A DNA stretch of 64,000 bases, taken from Calvatia gigantea. Its lineage: Eukaryota > Basidiomycota > Agaricomycetes > Agaricales > Lycoperdaceae. The notes under the pieces were generated by a model, which had not been told where the DNA came from, made no database searches, and worked only from the letters and a program-made list of their open reading frames with translations. The stretch is taken from contig JACAAK010000021.1 in the NCBI GenBank assembly GCA_025093985.1, forward strand, positions 1 to 64,000. The letters are read 5' to 3'. The translations under genes and the position numbers were made by a program. Positions 18,617-29,540 of this stretch are shown piece after piece; position 1 is the first letter of the stretch; each line of letters begins with the position of its first letter.

Positions 18617-20565
18617 TCTTCATTATTGATGATTACCAGGTTGGGCACTGGTGCCCTTCTCTAGCTTGGGAACTTTGCTTCATATACTGGTGTCAGGAGT
18701 TACTCGTTAAAGACATTGTGGATGGCCCATCCCTCAGATAGGCCTAACCAATATGCCACTTCTTCTATTTTTTCCTTAATAAGAAAAGGGCCATACCATT
18801 TTTGGCCTAGCTTCTTTGATGTTTGATTGGTATGGATATTTGTGTTCTTTAGCCACACTCTGTTGCCAGTTTGGTATGTCTTGGCATGGAGGTTCCTGCA
18901 GTCATGTTGCTGTTTCATCTTTTCTTGGTACAGTCATAGCACTGATGAGGCGTTATCTTGGGCAGTCTGTAGCTTTTGTAGGAACTCTGTTGCAGCAGGG
19001 TTATTTGTTGCCTGATCGTTCTTGCCCTTCTATGGGTGTCTTCCATAGTTTAGGAAAAAAGGTGTTTCTTGTGTCCCTCTATGTTGCTTGTTATTGTAGT
19101 GGAATTCTGCCATTGGAAGCCATTCTGTCCAGTCATCCTGGTCATAGTTGCAATACAGGCAGATGTAGGTTTCCACTTCTTTGTTAATGTGCTCAGTTTG
19201 TCCATCTGTCTGTTGGTGGTATGCTGTTGATAGGTTTCAGTCTATGCTGAGTCCTCTGAATAGCTCCTTGGTGAATTCTGATGTGAATTGGGGTCCTCAG
19301 TCACTAAGTATTTTCCTCAGCAGTCTGTATAGTTTCCATATTTCATCCCAGTAGATTCGTGAGACATTCTTGGATGAAACGTCCATTGTTGTCACTATTA
19401 GTCATATTATTTTTGTAAAGCAATCAATAACAACTAGTATCGCATTCTTCTCCTTTGATTCTGGCAGTGGTCTGATGATATCGATGCTGATTTCTTCCCA
19501 AGGTCCATTTGGTATTGAGAGGGGATGTAGTGGTGATTTGAGTAGTGTTGTCCTTGTCTTGTTTCTCTGACAAGCTTGACACCCCTGGATGTACCTTTTT
19601 ACATTCTTGTATATTGTTGGCCACCAATAGTCACGATTGATTAGTTCTGTCATTCTATGTTGGCTGGGATGTCCTGTATCTGGGGCATCATGGTATTGTA
19701 GCAGGATTTCTTCTCATAGTTTCCAGTCTGGTGGTAGGTATGCACTGTTTTGTTTGTAGATTATTCCTTCTTATTCCATGAGTTCTGGTTTCTCTTTTTG
19801 TAATTCCATGAGGATCCCTATCTCCCACTGAGGTTCCTTTCATATTTTTTCTAAGAATGTTGGTTCAAGGAATAGTTCTGCTCATAACAGGACTGTATTA
19901 TCTGTGATTTCTGTTTGTAACCAACTTTTCCTGATCATGGTGACCAACTTATCCTTCTGTTCTTCTGGCATATGATGGATTCAGGACAGTAGGTCTGCCT
20001 TTGTGTTTGTTTTCCCTGGCACATATTGTAAGGTGAAGTTGTAGTCTTGTAGTCACAGATACCATTAGGCTTGGTGTCCGTTCAGTTTTTGTGGTTCTCA
20101 GTAATACTTCAGGTTTTCATGGTCAGTCCATATTTCAAATTTTTCTTCTGCATCTAGTAGATAGTGTCTCTATTCTTTCAGGGCATGGACAATGGCCAGT
20201 AATTCCTTGTCATAAATTTCATAGTTGCATTTGGCCAGTGTTAACATTCATGACGTAAAGGTGATCGGGTGCCACTTGTCTTTCTGTAGTTGTAATAGTA
20301 TGCCTCCTAGTGTATAGTCCGATGTGTCAACTTCTACTCGAAATTGGCCCTGTCTTTGTGGCAATGTCAGGACTGGCTCCTCGGTGATGTGTTTCTTTAG
20401 TTTGTCAAATGAGGCTTGGTGTTCTTGATTCCACTTCCAGGTGATTGCTCCCTTGAGCCTGTTTAGTAGTCCTGCAACTTTGCTAAAGTCCTTGATGAAG
20501 CATCTGTAGTAATTGGTGAAGCCCAAGAATCTTTCCACTCCCTTGGTGTTTTTTGGCTCAGGCCA
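18617..20565 (-). pseudogene. Element C pol middle: integrase and RNase H
   Basis: Continues C's pol after the D insertion. From the left: the GPF module (KWYGPFLIKEKIEEVAYWL), then the integrase core (IDIIRPLPE, TELINRDYWWPTIYKNV, CQACQRNK). RNase H and connection follow at about 20248-20538 (FLGFTNYYRCFIKDFSKVAG, EVDTSDYTLGGIL). In-frame stops are frequent, including TGA in place of Arg in the SDRGPQF motif. It is interrupted at GTTGC (20566-20570) by element E. Confidence 0.88.
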
Positions 20566-20570
20566 GTTGC

Positions 20571-20878
20571 TGTTACGACCTTAGTCTGATAAGACCTCAG
20601 GTTGCAGCTTAGGCTAAGTCTTGAGGGCAAGTAAGAGGAAAGAACCAGATGGTTAAGCGTACCAAATACAGGAGTATGTATGTACGCTTAAATACAGAAG
20701 GGAGCATCCAGTTGAATGGATGGAGATAACTACATGAAATGTCCGATGACTATGGCATAGTAGTTATGAGTCAGAGCTCAGGGATCGCGCAGGCAGGAAT
20801 AACTGAAACAAGTACACGGCTAGGAGGAAATGCAGACAAGTATGGAGCTGATACGAGAATAGACTATTGTTCACAACA
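20571..20878 (-). repeat. 3' LTR of element E
   Basis: 308 bases, TGTTACGACC to TTCACAACA. It retains the undecayed self-priming string ACGCTTAACCA on the minus strand and the uninterrupted AATACAGGAGTATG that is split in the other LTR. Confidence 0.95.
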
Positions 20879-20903
20879 ATACCCCCCGGTCAGGCTTCAT
20901 GTC

Positions 20904-21887
20904 TCAGGAAGCTTTGTCAAAGTCTCCATTTACCACAGCAGCAGCGAGTGCCTTCTTGGTGGATGTGATAAGGAATTCTCCACTGTTGGATTTTGTGAAG
21001 AAGACTGGCAAGTGGCTGCGACCGTCTTGATGGATAGGGACTGGGACACCATTGAAGGGGAACTCGGTGGTAGTGGAGCTCTCCCAGTAGTTCTTGACTA
21101 TCGATTTCCAGTAGTGTTGGTCTTTCTCTTGTCCTGGTAGTACAGTGCAGAACCTTGCAGGGGGGAGAAAAACTGATGCAAGTTGCAGTGGGGTGATGGT
21201 TTTTATGAAGTGTCGGAGGGTGTTGACTTCTTCCTTCATGGAGACCATGACTTCTTTGTCCATGGGGGTATTGGCACGGGATGGTGGGGAGGGATTAACT
21301 GTGTTATGTAGTTCAGAGAGGGTAATGTGAATTCTGTTCACTAGGGTGTTGATGTCAGGATCTTCATTTGTTTTGTCTCATCCGAGAAGTTTCATGGCTA
21401 CATCTGCAAGTTCGAGGAAGATGTTGGCGATATTGAGGTGATTGAAGACCTTGAGGCCTAAGTCGATTCGGCTTTGGAGTCCTTGGACTCAATCTCGTTC
21501 GTTGGGGGTAAGGGTGGACTGGTCTAGGGCTCAGAAGATGGCAGGAATGTGCTGGTTGGTGGAAGAAGATGCATTGGTGAACCCTGCATACATGTCAGCA
21601 AAGGTGATGCATGCAGTAGCAAGAGTGATGTGTCGGTTTACGACTAATTGTCAGTTTTGAGCAGAGATGTTCTCAATTTCGCTATTGGTTGCTTTGTCAA
21701 CATCCTTGAGTAGGGCTTCAAGGAGGCCTTGTGCTGGGGACGGTGTCTTCACAAGGTTATAGCAGGTTCCTTGGGGAGTAGGTGCTCGGCTGTTGTCTGG
21801 TTCGGGAAATGGGAGGGAGGAGATTCTGGTGGGAGTGGGGTGGATGAGGGAGTCGATGGTGATGCGGTTGGATTGGGAGGCAGGCAT
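20904..21887 (-). pseudogene. ORF3 of element E
   Basis: ATG at 21887-21885, six bases after the pol TAA and in the same frame (TAA ACA AAC ATG). About 327 codons with at least four in-frame stops, otherwise collinear with C's copy: MPASQSNRITIDSL, PSPAQGLLEALLKDVDKATN, PMDKEVMVSMKEEVNTL, FIKTITPLQ, YWKSIVKNYWES, SHLPVFFTKSNSGEFLI. A 1-base insertion near the end gives an early TGA. The N-terminal 40 residues are rich in Pro, Ser and Thr. No membrane segment or known fold was recognised. Confidence 0.82.
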
Positions 21888-21893
21888 GTTTGT

Positions 21894-24800
21894 TTAATTG
21901 CTTTGTCTGGGTTGCTTGTTCGATGCTTTTTTGTGTTTTCTACCCCCTCTTTTATGGGTATCCTCCAGATGCCTTTTCTGGTAATCCCTTATGGCGTCTT
22001 TTGCATTTTCCAGGCTGCACTCTGCTGTCCACGTATCTTCCTCATTGCTATACCCCTTCCAGTGGACCAGGAATTGATATCCCCTTCCTCGTTTTCGTCG
22101 TCCGCAGATCTCCTCTACTTCATATTCTTCCTCATTGTTGATGATCACTGAGTCAGGCGGTGAAGGCAGCTTTTGACTTGGGAACTCTGCCTCATGCACT
22201 GGTGACAGGAGCTGTTTGTTGAATACATCATGGATGGCCCATCCATCTGGTAGTGACAGCCAATATGCTGCTTCTCCTATCTTTTCCTTAATAAGGAAAG
22301 GTCCATACTGTTTTTGGCCTAGCTTCTTTGATGATTGATTGGTATGGATATTGGTGTTTTCTAACCATACTTTATCTCCTGTTTGATACATGTTAGCATG
22401 GGTTCTGCTGCGGTCATGTTATTGTTTCATCTTTTTTTGGTATGTTCGTAGTGCTGATGAGGCATTGTCTTGGGCACACTGTAGTTGTTCCAGGAATGCT
22501 GTAATGGCAGGATTGTTTGTTGTCAGCTCATTTTTGCCTTTCCATGGGTTCCTTCCATAGTTTAGGAAGAAAGGTGTCTCCTGTGTTCCTCCATGCTGCT
22601 TGTCATTGTACTGGAACTCTGCAATGGGGAGCCACTCCGCCCAGTCATCTTGGTCATAGTTGCAGTACAGGCGGATGTAGGTCTCCACTTCTCTGTTGAT
22701 GCATTCAGTTTGTCCATCCGTTTGGGGATGATATGCTGTTGATAGGTTTCATTCGATGCTGAGTCCCTTGAACAACTCCTTGGTAAATTCCAATGCGAAT
22801 TGAGGTCCTCAGTCACTAAGTACTTTTCTCGGCAATCCATGTAGCTTCCATATTTTGTCTCAGTATATCCTTGCAACGTCCTTAGATGACGCATCCGTGG
22901 TTGTCACTGAGAGTCGTATCATTTTTGTGAAGCGGTCCACGATGACTAATATTGCATCTTTTCCTTTCGATTCTGGCAGTGGCCCGATCATGTCAATGCT
23001 GATTTCTTCCCAAGGTCCATTTGGTATTGGGAGGGGATGTAGTGGCAATTTGAGTGGCGTTGTTCTTGACTTGTTCTTTTGGTAGGCTTGGCATCCTTGG
23101 ATATATCTTTTTACATCCTTTCGTATTGATGGCCACCAATAGTCTCGGCTGATTAGTTCTGTCATCCTGTGCTGTCCTGGGTGTCCTGCATCTGGCATGT
23201 CATGGTACTGTACTAGGATCTCTTCTCGTAGCTTCTGGTCAGGTGGGACATATGCACTGTTTTGTTTGTAGATAACTCCATTATCTTTGGTGAGCTGTGA
23301 TCCTTGCCTCTTTAGTTCGGTTAGGACTGTTGTTTCTCATTGGGTTTGGCTTCAAATTTGTCTTAGGAAGTTTGGTTCAATGAATAATTCTGCTTGTAAA
23401 AGTACCATGTTGTCAGTGCCTTCTGTCTGTAGCCAGCTTTCTCAGATCATAGTGACCAGTTTGTCTTCTTGTTCTTCTGGCATTTGGTGGATTCGGGATA
23501 GTAAGTCGGCTTTTGTGTTTGTCTTTCCTGGCATGTGTTATAGTGTAAAGTCATAGTCTTGCAGCCGCAGATACCATCATGCTTGTTGTCCATTTAGTTT
23601 TTGTGGCTCTCGGTAGTACTTGAGGTTTTTGTGGTCAGTCCAGATTTCAAATCATTCTTTGGCATCTAAAAGGTAGTGTCTCCATTCCTTCAAGGTGTAG
23701 ACAATGGCTAGTAATTTATTGTCATATATTTCATAGTTCCATTCTGCTGGTGACAGGGTTTGTGACATGAAGGTGATGGGGTGCCATTTGTCTTCTTGTA
23801 GTTGTGAAAGTACTTCCCCTAGTGCATAGTCCGATGCATTGACTTCTACTCTGAACTAGCCATGTCTTTGTGGCAACATCAGGACAGGTTCTTCAGTAAT
23901 GTGTTTCTTGAGTTGGTTAAAGGAGTCCTGGTGCTCTTGTGTCCATTCCCATGTGGCTGTTCCTTTGAGTTTGTTTAAGGGCCCCATGATCATACTGAAG
24001 TTCTTAATGAAATGACAATAGTAGTTTGCGAAGCCCAGGAACCTTTCTACCCCTTTGGTATTCTTGGGTTCAGGCCATTCCCATACTGATTTTACTTTGT
24101 CCTTTTCCATTTCAATTCGCCCATGTCCCACCTGAACTCCTAGCATTGGGATTTCTTCTGCATCAAAGATGCACTTGGTTTGCTTGAAGCATAGATTGTA
24201 CTGGGCCGCCCATTCCAGAAACCATACCGTTCATTCTTTTAGCTGCTCCTTAGTGTTCCCTGGGATGGCAAAGTTGTCCATGTAGTTTACAATGTCTCTG
24301 TTTTGTAAAAGGTCACGGAAGATGCTTGTCATCATTCTGGAGAATGTTCCTGGTGAGTTGCTTAGGCCAAAATACATGACCATCAGCTTGAAGAGTCCTT
24401 CATTGGTGAGGAAGGCAGCTTTCCATTCGTCTCCCTCTTTGATCCTGACATTGTTATATCCCCAGATGATATCCAACTTGTTGAAGTATTTCGCCTTCCC
24501 AAGCTTGTCAATTACTTCTCCAATTCTTGGCAATGGTGTTTTGTCTTTGACTACTACGTTGTTTAGTCATCTGTAGTCTTGGATCAGTCTTTTAGATCCA
24601 TCTTTCTTTGGGATGAAGAATGTTGGTGCTGCATATGGAGATTTCAATGGTCATATTCACCCTGATTCTAGGTTTTCCTTGATAAATGACTTGAGCTCAT
24701 CCTGTTCTTTAACTGTCATATTGTATGTTCCTGCACTTATTTCTTTCAGGGCATTTTCCATCAGGACTATCTCATGGTCCCATTCGGTTCATTTTGGAAG

Positions 24801-25414
24801 CTTATTGAATGTCATTTTGTTAAATAAGTGCATGAATGGTTGTACATAGTTTGGTAGGTCTTCCGGTTTGGTTAGATCTGGTTCATCTTCATCTTCTCAT
24901 AAGTCTTCCTTAGTGACTGTGCTCCGTATTCTTTTAGTGATAAGGATGTCCTGGTGGGGGAATTCGCAGTCTGGTGGGCATCAAGTGAACTTGATTTTTC
25001 CATTGTTCCAATCTACTTCTGGGTTATGCTTGACTAGCCAATCATGTCCTAGGAAGACTTCTGCTCTGTCTTGTAGTTGCACGACTGAGGCTTCGATTTG
25101 TTCTTTATGTCCCTGGATATCAATGTTGATTGTGGCGGTCTCCGTTACTCTTCCACCTTGGTTAGGTGTTCCATCTGTGTTTAATACCAAAACTTGTTGT
25201 TCCAATTTCTGGGTAGGGAGTCCTTCTTCGTCTACCAGTTTTTTGCTGATGCTGCTGGTTGTACATCCTGAGTCTATGATGGTGTTGATCGTTATCTCCT
25301 TCTTGGCCATTTGTATTTTTCCTTTTAGATTTAGTTTGCGCTTTCTTCTCTGAGAAATCGTGTAGAATTTGTCTGATATCCTAGATACAAGTTTTCTGAC
25401 TCTCGAGGTAGTGC
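21894..25414 (-). pseudogene. Element E pol: protease, RT, RNase H, integrase, chromodomain
   Basis: A single frame, -1 relative to gag, from about 25395 to TAA at 21896-21894. Protease: NTIIDSGCTTSSISKKLVD with DSG intact, then FLGHDWLVKHNPEVDW. RT: GSKRLIQDYR, KLDIIWGYNNVRI, FGLSNSPGTFS and YMDNFAIPG (second catalytic Asp changed to Asn). RNase H: FRVEVNASDYALG, YDNKLLAIV, WTDHKNLKYY. Integrase: HHCC finger near 23200-23080, SIDMIGPLPE, LSD-stop-[19 protein letters not shown] module, then a chromodomain (YEVEEICGRRKRGRGYQFLV, HWKGYSNEEDTW) and a Lys/Arg tail. About 20 stops, nearly all TGA or TAG explicable as CGA or TGG decay. Confidence 0.93.
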
Positions 25415-26530
25415 CTACTCGGAGTCTTCGGAAAAATCCTTCCCTTCTTCATTGGCGACCTCTTCTACTCCTCGGACTTGGATCTTCTTAGGTGCGGTAC
25501 AGGCTTTGGCTATGTGTCCCTTTTTACCACAGTTGTAGCATGTTATCCCCTTGGGCTTTTTGCAATCTTTGGCAATGTGACCAAAAATGCCACAATTGTA
25601 GCACTTTGGCTCTCCTTTGTCATTGAAGACATGACACCTGCTTCCTATCTCCATGGGTTCACCCATTCCTCCATAGGTGGTACCAGTGTTCATTTTCCTG
25701 TCTCCTCGGTATTCAGATGCTTCATACTCTTGTCCGATGGACAATATGGCTTCTTTCCATTCTGCATATGTGTCCGGCCTAGTGGAAGGTGGATAGCCTG
25801 TGATTGTGTGTATTATATTCTGTCAGGCATTTTTCCTAAGTAGGAACATCATGTGCTTGCTATTGGTCTTGGCTTTGCTTTTCAGTACTTCAAATTCAAT
25901 TAGGTAGTTGGCGGTGTTCTGGTTCCCTTGTTTGAATTTTTCGATCTGCCACTCTGCTTTGCTGTTTGAAGCATCATCTGAGAAGGTTCTTCTAAATTCC
26001 TTGGAGAAGACCTTCCAGTCCACTGAATCTTCAGATTCCAGGATGGCTGGTGCTCTCATAGCTGCATATGCTCCTGCAGTTCCTCCTCGCAGTCTGGCTA
26101 GAACTGCGATAACTTTGTTGTCTACTGAGACTATCTTGTTGAATTTCATGAAGAGCGTCATTGCTCTCCACCAGTTGTCGAACTTGGTGCAGGTGCCGTC
26201 GAAAAAACCCAGGTCTGGCACTAGGCCTTTCCCACTGGGCATTGTTGCAGGTACTACTGTGTTATCGGTCATATCGGAGTTGGTTTCTGACTCTGTTTCA
26301 TCTGAACTTGATTCATCTGATCTCTCCTGGTGTACTATCTCTTCCTCTGCTAGGTCGAGTTTGTTTAGAAGTTCTGATAACACTTCTTCTTCTGCTGGGT
26401 TTACTCCGGGTTTGTCGTGTATCTCTTCAGGTGCTTCGGAGTTCCCTGTTTCTTCTTTGTCTGATGTTTCTGATTCATTGTCAGTAACTTCAAGGTTTGG
26501 TTCTCTGTATTTGTCCAGGTTCAAGCTCAT
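25415..26530 (-). pseudogene. Element E gag
   Basis: 372 codons from ATG at 26530 to TAG at 25415, broken only by TGA at 25823-25825 in KNA-stop-QNII. H has TGA at this place, A has CAA and C has AGA. Domains: acidic Glu/Ser-rich N-terminal third, capsid-like core (FFDGTCTKFDNWWRAMTLFM, RLRGGTAGAYAAMRAP, SKEFRRTFSDDASNSKAEWQ), then two intact zinc knuckles CYNCGIFGHIAKDC and CYNCGKKGHIAKAC. Confidence 0.93.
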
Positions 26531-26596
26531 ATACTAGCTCCTGGGTTGCTTTTGTTCAGGCCTGTTTCAGCCTACTCCTTGCAAGGTGAGGTGGGG

Positions 26597-26607
26597 ATGC
26601 TTAACCA
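26597..26607 (-). promoter_or_regulatory. Primer-binding site of element E (putative self-priming)
   Basis: TGGTTAAGCAT on the minus strand, two bases after the LTR. It complements ATGCTTAACCA, which occurs 34 bases after the TATA box in the A-family solo LTR at 26712-27020, at 11 of 11 positions. Confidence 0.72.
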
Positions 26608-26609
26608 AA

Positions 26610-27231
26610 TGTTACGACCTTAGTCTGATAAGACCTCAGGTTGCAGCTTAGGCTAAGTCTTGAGGGCAAGTAAGGGGAAAGAACCAGATAGTTAAGCATA
26701 CCGAATACAGGTGTTGTGAACACTAGTCTACATATTCTTGTATCAGCTCCATGCTTATCTGTATTCCCCCTTGTCGTGTACCTGTTTCAGTTATTCCTGC
26801 CTGCACGATCCCTGAGCTCTGATTCATAACTACTACACCATAGTCGTCAGACGTTTCATGTAGTTATCCCCATCCATTCAACTGGATGCCCCTTCTGTAT
26901 TTAAGCGTACATACATACTCCTGTATTCGGTATGCTTAACCATCTAGCTCTTTTCCCTTACTCGCCCTCAAGACTTAGCCAAGCTGCAACCTGAGGTCTT
27001 ATCAGACTAAGGTCGTAACAACAGGAGTATGTATGTACGCTTAAATACAGAAGGGAGCATCCAGTTGAATGGATGGAGATAACTACATGAAACGTCCAAT
27101 GACTATGGCATAGTAGTTATGAGTTAGAGCTCGGGGATCGTGCAGGCAGGAATAACTGAAACAAGTACACAGCTAGGAGGAAATGCAGACAAGTATGGAG
27201 CTGATATGAGAATAGACTATTGTTCACAACA
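26610..27231 (-). repeat. 5' LTR of element E, split by a solo LTR
   Basis: LTR proper is 26610-26711 plus 27026-27231. The ACAGG at 26707-26711 is repeated at 27021-27025 around the nested copy. Confidence 0.94.
26712..27020 (+). repeat. Solo LTR nested in element E's 5' LTR
   Basis: 309 bases, TGTTGTGAAC to GGTCGTAACA, opposite to its host LTR, with duplication ACAGG. TATTTAAG at 26898-26905 and ATGCTTAACCA at 26932-26942 show the promoter and self-priming string clearly. It is the second case in this window of a solo LTR landing in an LTR of its own family in inverse orientation. Confidence 0.94.
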
Positions 27232-27236
27232 GTTGC

Positions 27237-28567
27237 ATACTGATTTGACTTTTTCTTTCTCCATCTTGATTTGTCCATGACCCACTTTGACTCCTAGCAT
27301 TGGGATTTCTTTGGCATTGAAGATGCATTTAGTTCGCTTAAAGCACAGGTTGTACTGGTTTGCTCATTCTAAGAACCATATCATCTGCTCTTTTAGTTGT
27401 TCTTTTGTGTCACCAGGAATTGCAAAGTTGTCCATGTAATTCACAACATCTCCATTTTGTAGGAGGTCATGGAAGATGCTTGTCATTATTCAAGAGAAGG
27501 TTCCTGGTGAGTTGCTAAGACTGAAATACATGACCATTGGTTCAAAGAGCCCTTCATTGGTAAGGAATGTGGCTTTCCATTTGTCTCCTTCTTTGATTCT
27601 GACATTGTTGTATCCCCAGATGATGTCCAGCTTGTTGAAATATTTCACTTTGCCTAGTTTGTTGATTACTTCACTAATCCTTGGCAGCAGGGTTTTGTCC
27701 TTGACTACCACGTTGTTAGCCATCTATAGTCTTGAATTAACCTCTTGGAGCTGTCTTTCTTGGGGATGAAGAAGGTTGGTGCTGCATATGGGGACTTTGA
27801 TGGTCTTATCTGTCCTGATTTGAGGTTTTCCCTGATGAATGCCTTCAGCTTGTCTTGTTCCTTAACTGTCATGTTATATGTTCTGGCACTTATTTCCTTT
27901 GGGGTATCTTCTGTCAGAATGATTTCATGATCCCACTCAGTCTATTCTGGGAGTTTGTTGAATGTTGTCTTGTTAAATAAGTGCGTAAATGGTTGCACAT
28001 AGTTGGGTAGATCTTCCAGTTTGGTTGGGTCTGGTTCATCTTCTTCTTCCCATAAATCTTCAGTAGTGGCCATGCTCCGTACTTTGTCTGTGATGTGAAT
28101 GTTTTGATGTGGGAACTGGCAGCTTGGTGGACATCAAGTGAATCTGATTTCTCCATTATTCCAGTTTACCTCCAGATTGTGTTTGACCAGCCAGTCATGC
28201 CCTAAGAAAATTTCTGCTCAGTCTTGTAATTGCATGATAGAGGCCTCAATTTTTTCTTTGTGTTCTTGGATGTCTATGTCAATAGTGGCTATTTCTGTTA
28301 CTTTCCCCCCTTCATTTGGTGTCCCATCTATATTTAGTACCAGGATTTGATGTGCTAGTTTTCACATAGGAATTCCTTCTTCATCAACCAATTTCCTACT
28401 AATGCTACTGGTGGTGCATCCTGAGTCTACGATCATGTTAACCATGATTTTCTTTTTTGCTGTTTGAATTTTTCCTTCCAGGTTTAGTTCACACTTTCAT
28501 TTCTGAGGAATTGTATAAAATTTGTCTGATATCCTAGATACAAGCTTTTTGACTCTCGAGTTAGCAC
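27237..28567 (-). pseudogene. Element C pol N-half: protease and RT
   Basis: Resumes C after E. RT at about 27240-27900 includes LLPRISEVINKLGKVKYFNKL, DIIWGYNNVRIKEGDKW and FSLSNSPGTFS. Protease lies near 28100-28460 with the SIVTS-type start degraded. Stops include TAG at the LPE-stop-TEWD position, where A, E and H have TGA. It joins 20565 without loss once E and one GTTGC are removed. Confidence 0.87.
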
Positions 28568-29538
28568 CTACTCAGAGTCTTTGGAAAAATCCTTCTTTTC
28601 TTCTGTGTCAACTTCCTCCACTTCCTGGACTTATATCTTCTTTGGTGTGGTGCAGGCTTTTGCTATGTAGCCTATCTTGCCACAGTTGTAGCAGATTAGT
28701 CCCTTAGGTTTCTTGCAATCCTTTGCTATATGTCTGAAGATGCTGCAGTTGTAGCATTTAGGTTTTCCTTCAGTATTGAAGATGTAACATTGGCTTCCTA
28801 TCTCCATGGGCTCTCCCATTCCCCCATATGTAGTGCCAGTGCTGGTTTTTCTATCCCCATAGTACTCAGATGCTTCATATCCTTGTCCAATGGAGAGTAT
28901 GGCCTCTTTCCACTCAGTGTAAGTGTCTGGCCTGGCAATGGGTGGATACCCTGTGATAGTGTGAATAATATCTTGTCTGGTGTTTTTTTTTGAGCAAGAA
29001 CATGGCATATTTACTGTCAGTTTTCGCCTTGCTTTGTAGGACTTCAAATTCAATTAAGTAGTCTGCCATGTTTTTGTTGCCTTGTTTGAATTTCTCAATT
29101 TACCATTCCGCTTTGCTGTTTGAGGCATCATTGGAGAAGGTCATTCTAAAGTCTTTGGAGAATGCCTTCCAATCTATGGAGTCTTCTCCATCTAAGATTT
29201 GTGGGGCTTTCATAGCTGCATAGGCTCCTGCTGTTCCTCTTTGTAGTCTGGCTAGGACTACTATGGCCTTGTCGTCTGCTGAGACTATCTTGTTAAACTT
29301 CATGAAGAGCATCATTGCTCTCCACCAATCATTGAATTTAGCATGGGTACCATCAAAGAACCCAGGATCTAGCACTAGGCCTTTTCCACTGGGTGTTGCT
29401 GCAGGTGCTACAGTATTGTCGGTCATGTCTGGATCAATCTCTGATTCTGTCTCTGTTTTGTCTGAGCTTGATTCATTAGATTTCTCCTGTTTTGGGTTTT
29501 CTTGGTGTATTAACTCTTCTTCTGCTAAGTCAAGTTTG
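28568..29538 (-). pseudogene. Element C gag, 5' truncated
   Basis: Contains the capsid-like core (GFFDGTHAKFNDWWRAMMLF, RLQRGTAGAYAAMKAP) and two zinc knuckles (CYNCSIFRHIAKDC, CYNCGKIGYIAKAC; the His of the second has become Tyr). The first 50 or so residues and the 5' LTR are missing, because the sequence switches to plus-strand element X near 29538. It ends in TAG, followed by pol in the -1 frame as in the sibling elements. Confidence 0.88.
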
Positions 29539-29540
29539 GA

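Larger units (their letters stand above)
20571..27231 (-). mobile_element. Element E: complete A-family Gypsy chromovirus with ORF3
   Basis: LTRs at 20571-20878 and 26610-27231 (the latter holding a nested solo LTR), with GTTGC at 20566-20570 and 27232-27236. On the minus strand: 5' LTR, PBS, gag, pol, ORF3, 3' LTR. The two LTRs differ at 11 of 308 positions, all transitions. Apart from stops, pol keeps one frame for 1167 codons, so E was inactivated by point transitions and not by rearrangement. It is the best reference copy of the family here. Confidence 0.95.
9555..29538 (-). mobile_element. Element C: A-family Gypsy chromovirus split by D and E
   Basis: The three surviving pieces (9555-11109, 18617-20565, 27237-29538) are collinear with element E. 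The order is 3' LTR, ORF3, chromodomain, integrase, RNase H, RT, protease and gag, read on the minus strand. D sits in the chromodomain coding region (duplication ACTCC) and E between RNase H and RT (duplication GTTGC). The gag end is lost at about 29538, where plus-strand element X begins, so there is no 5' LTR. C must be older than D and E. Confidence 0.92.
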
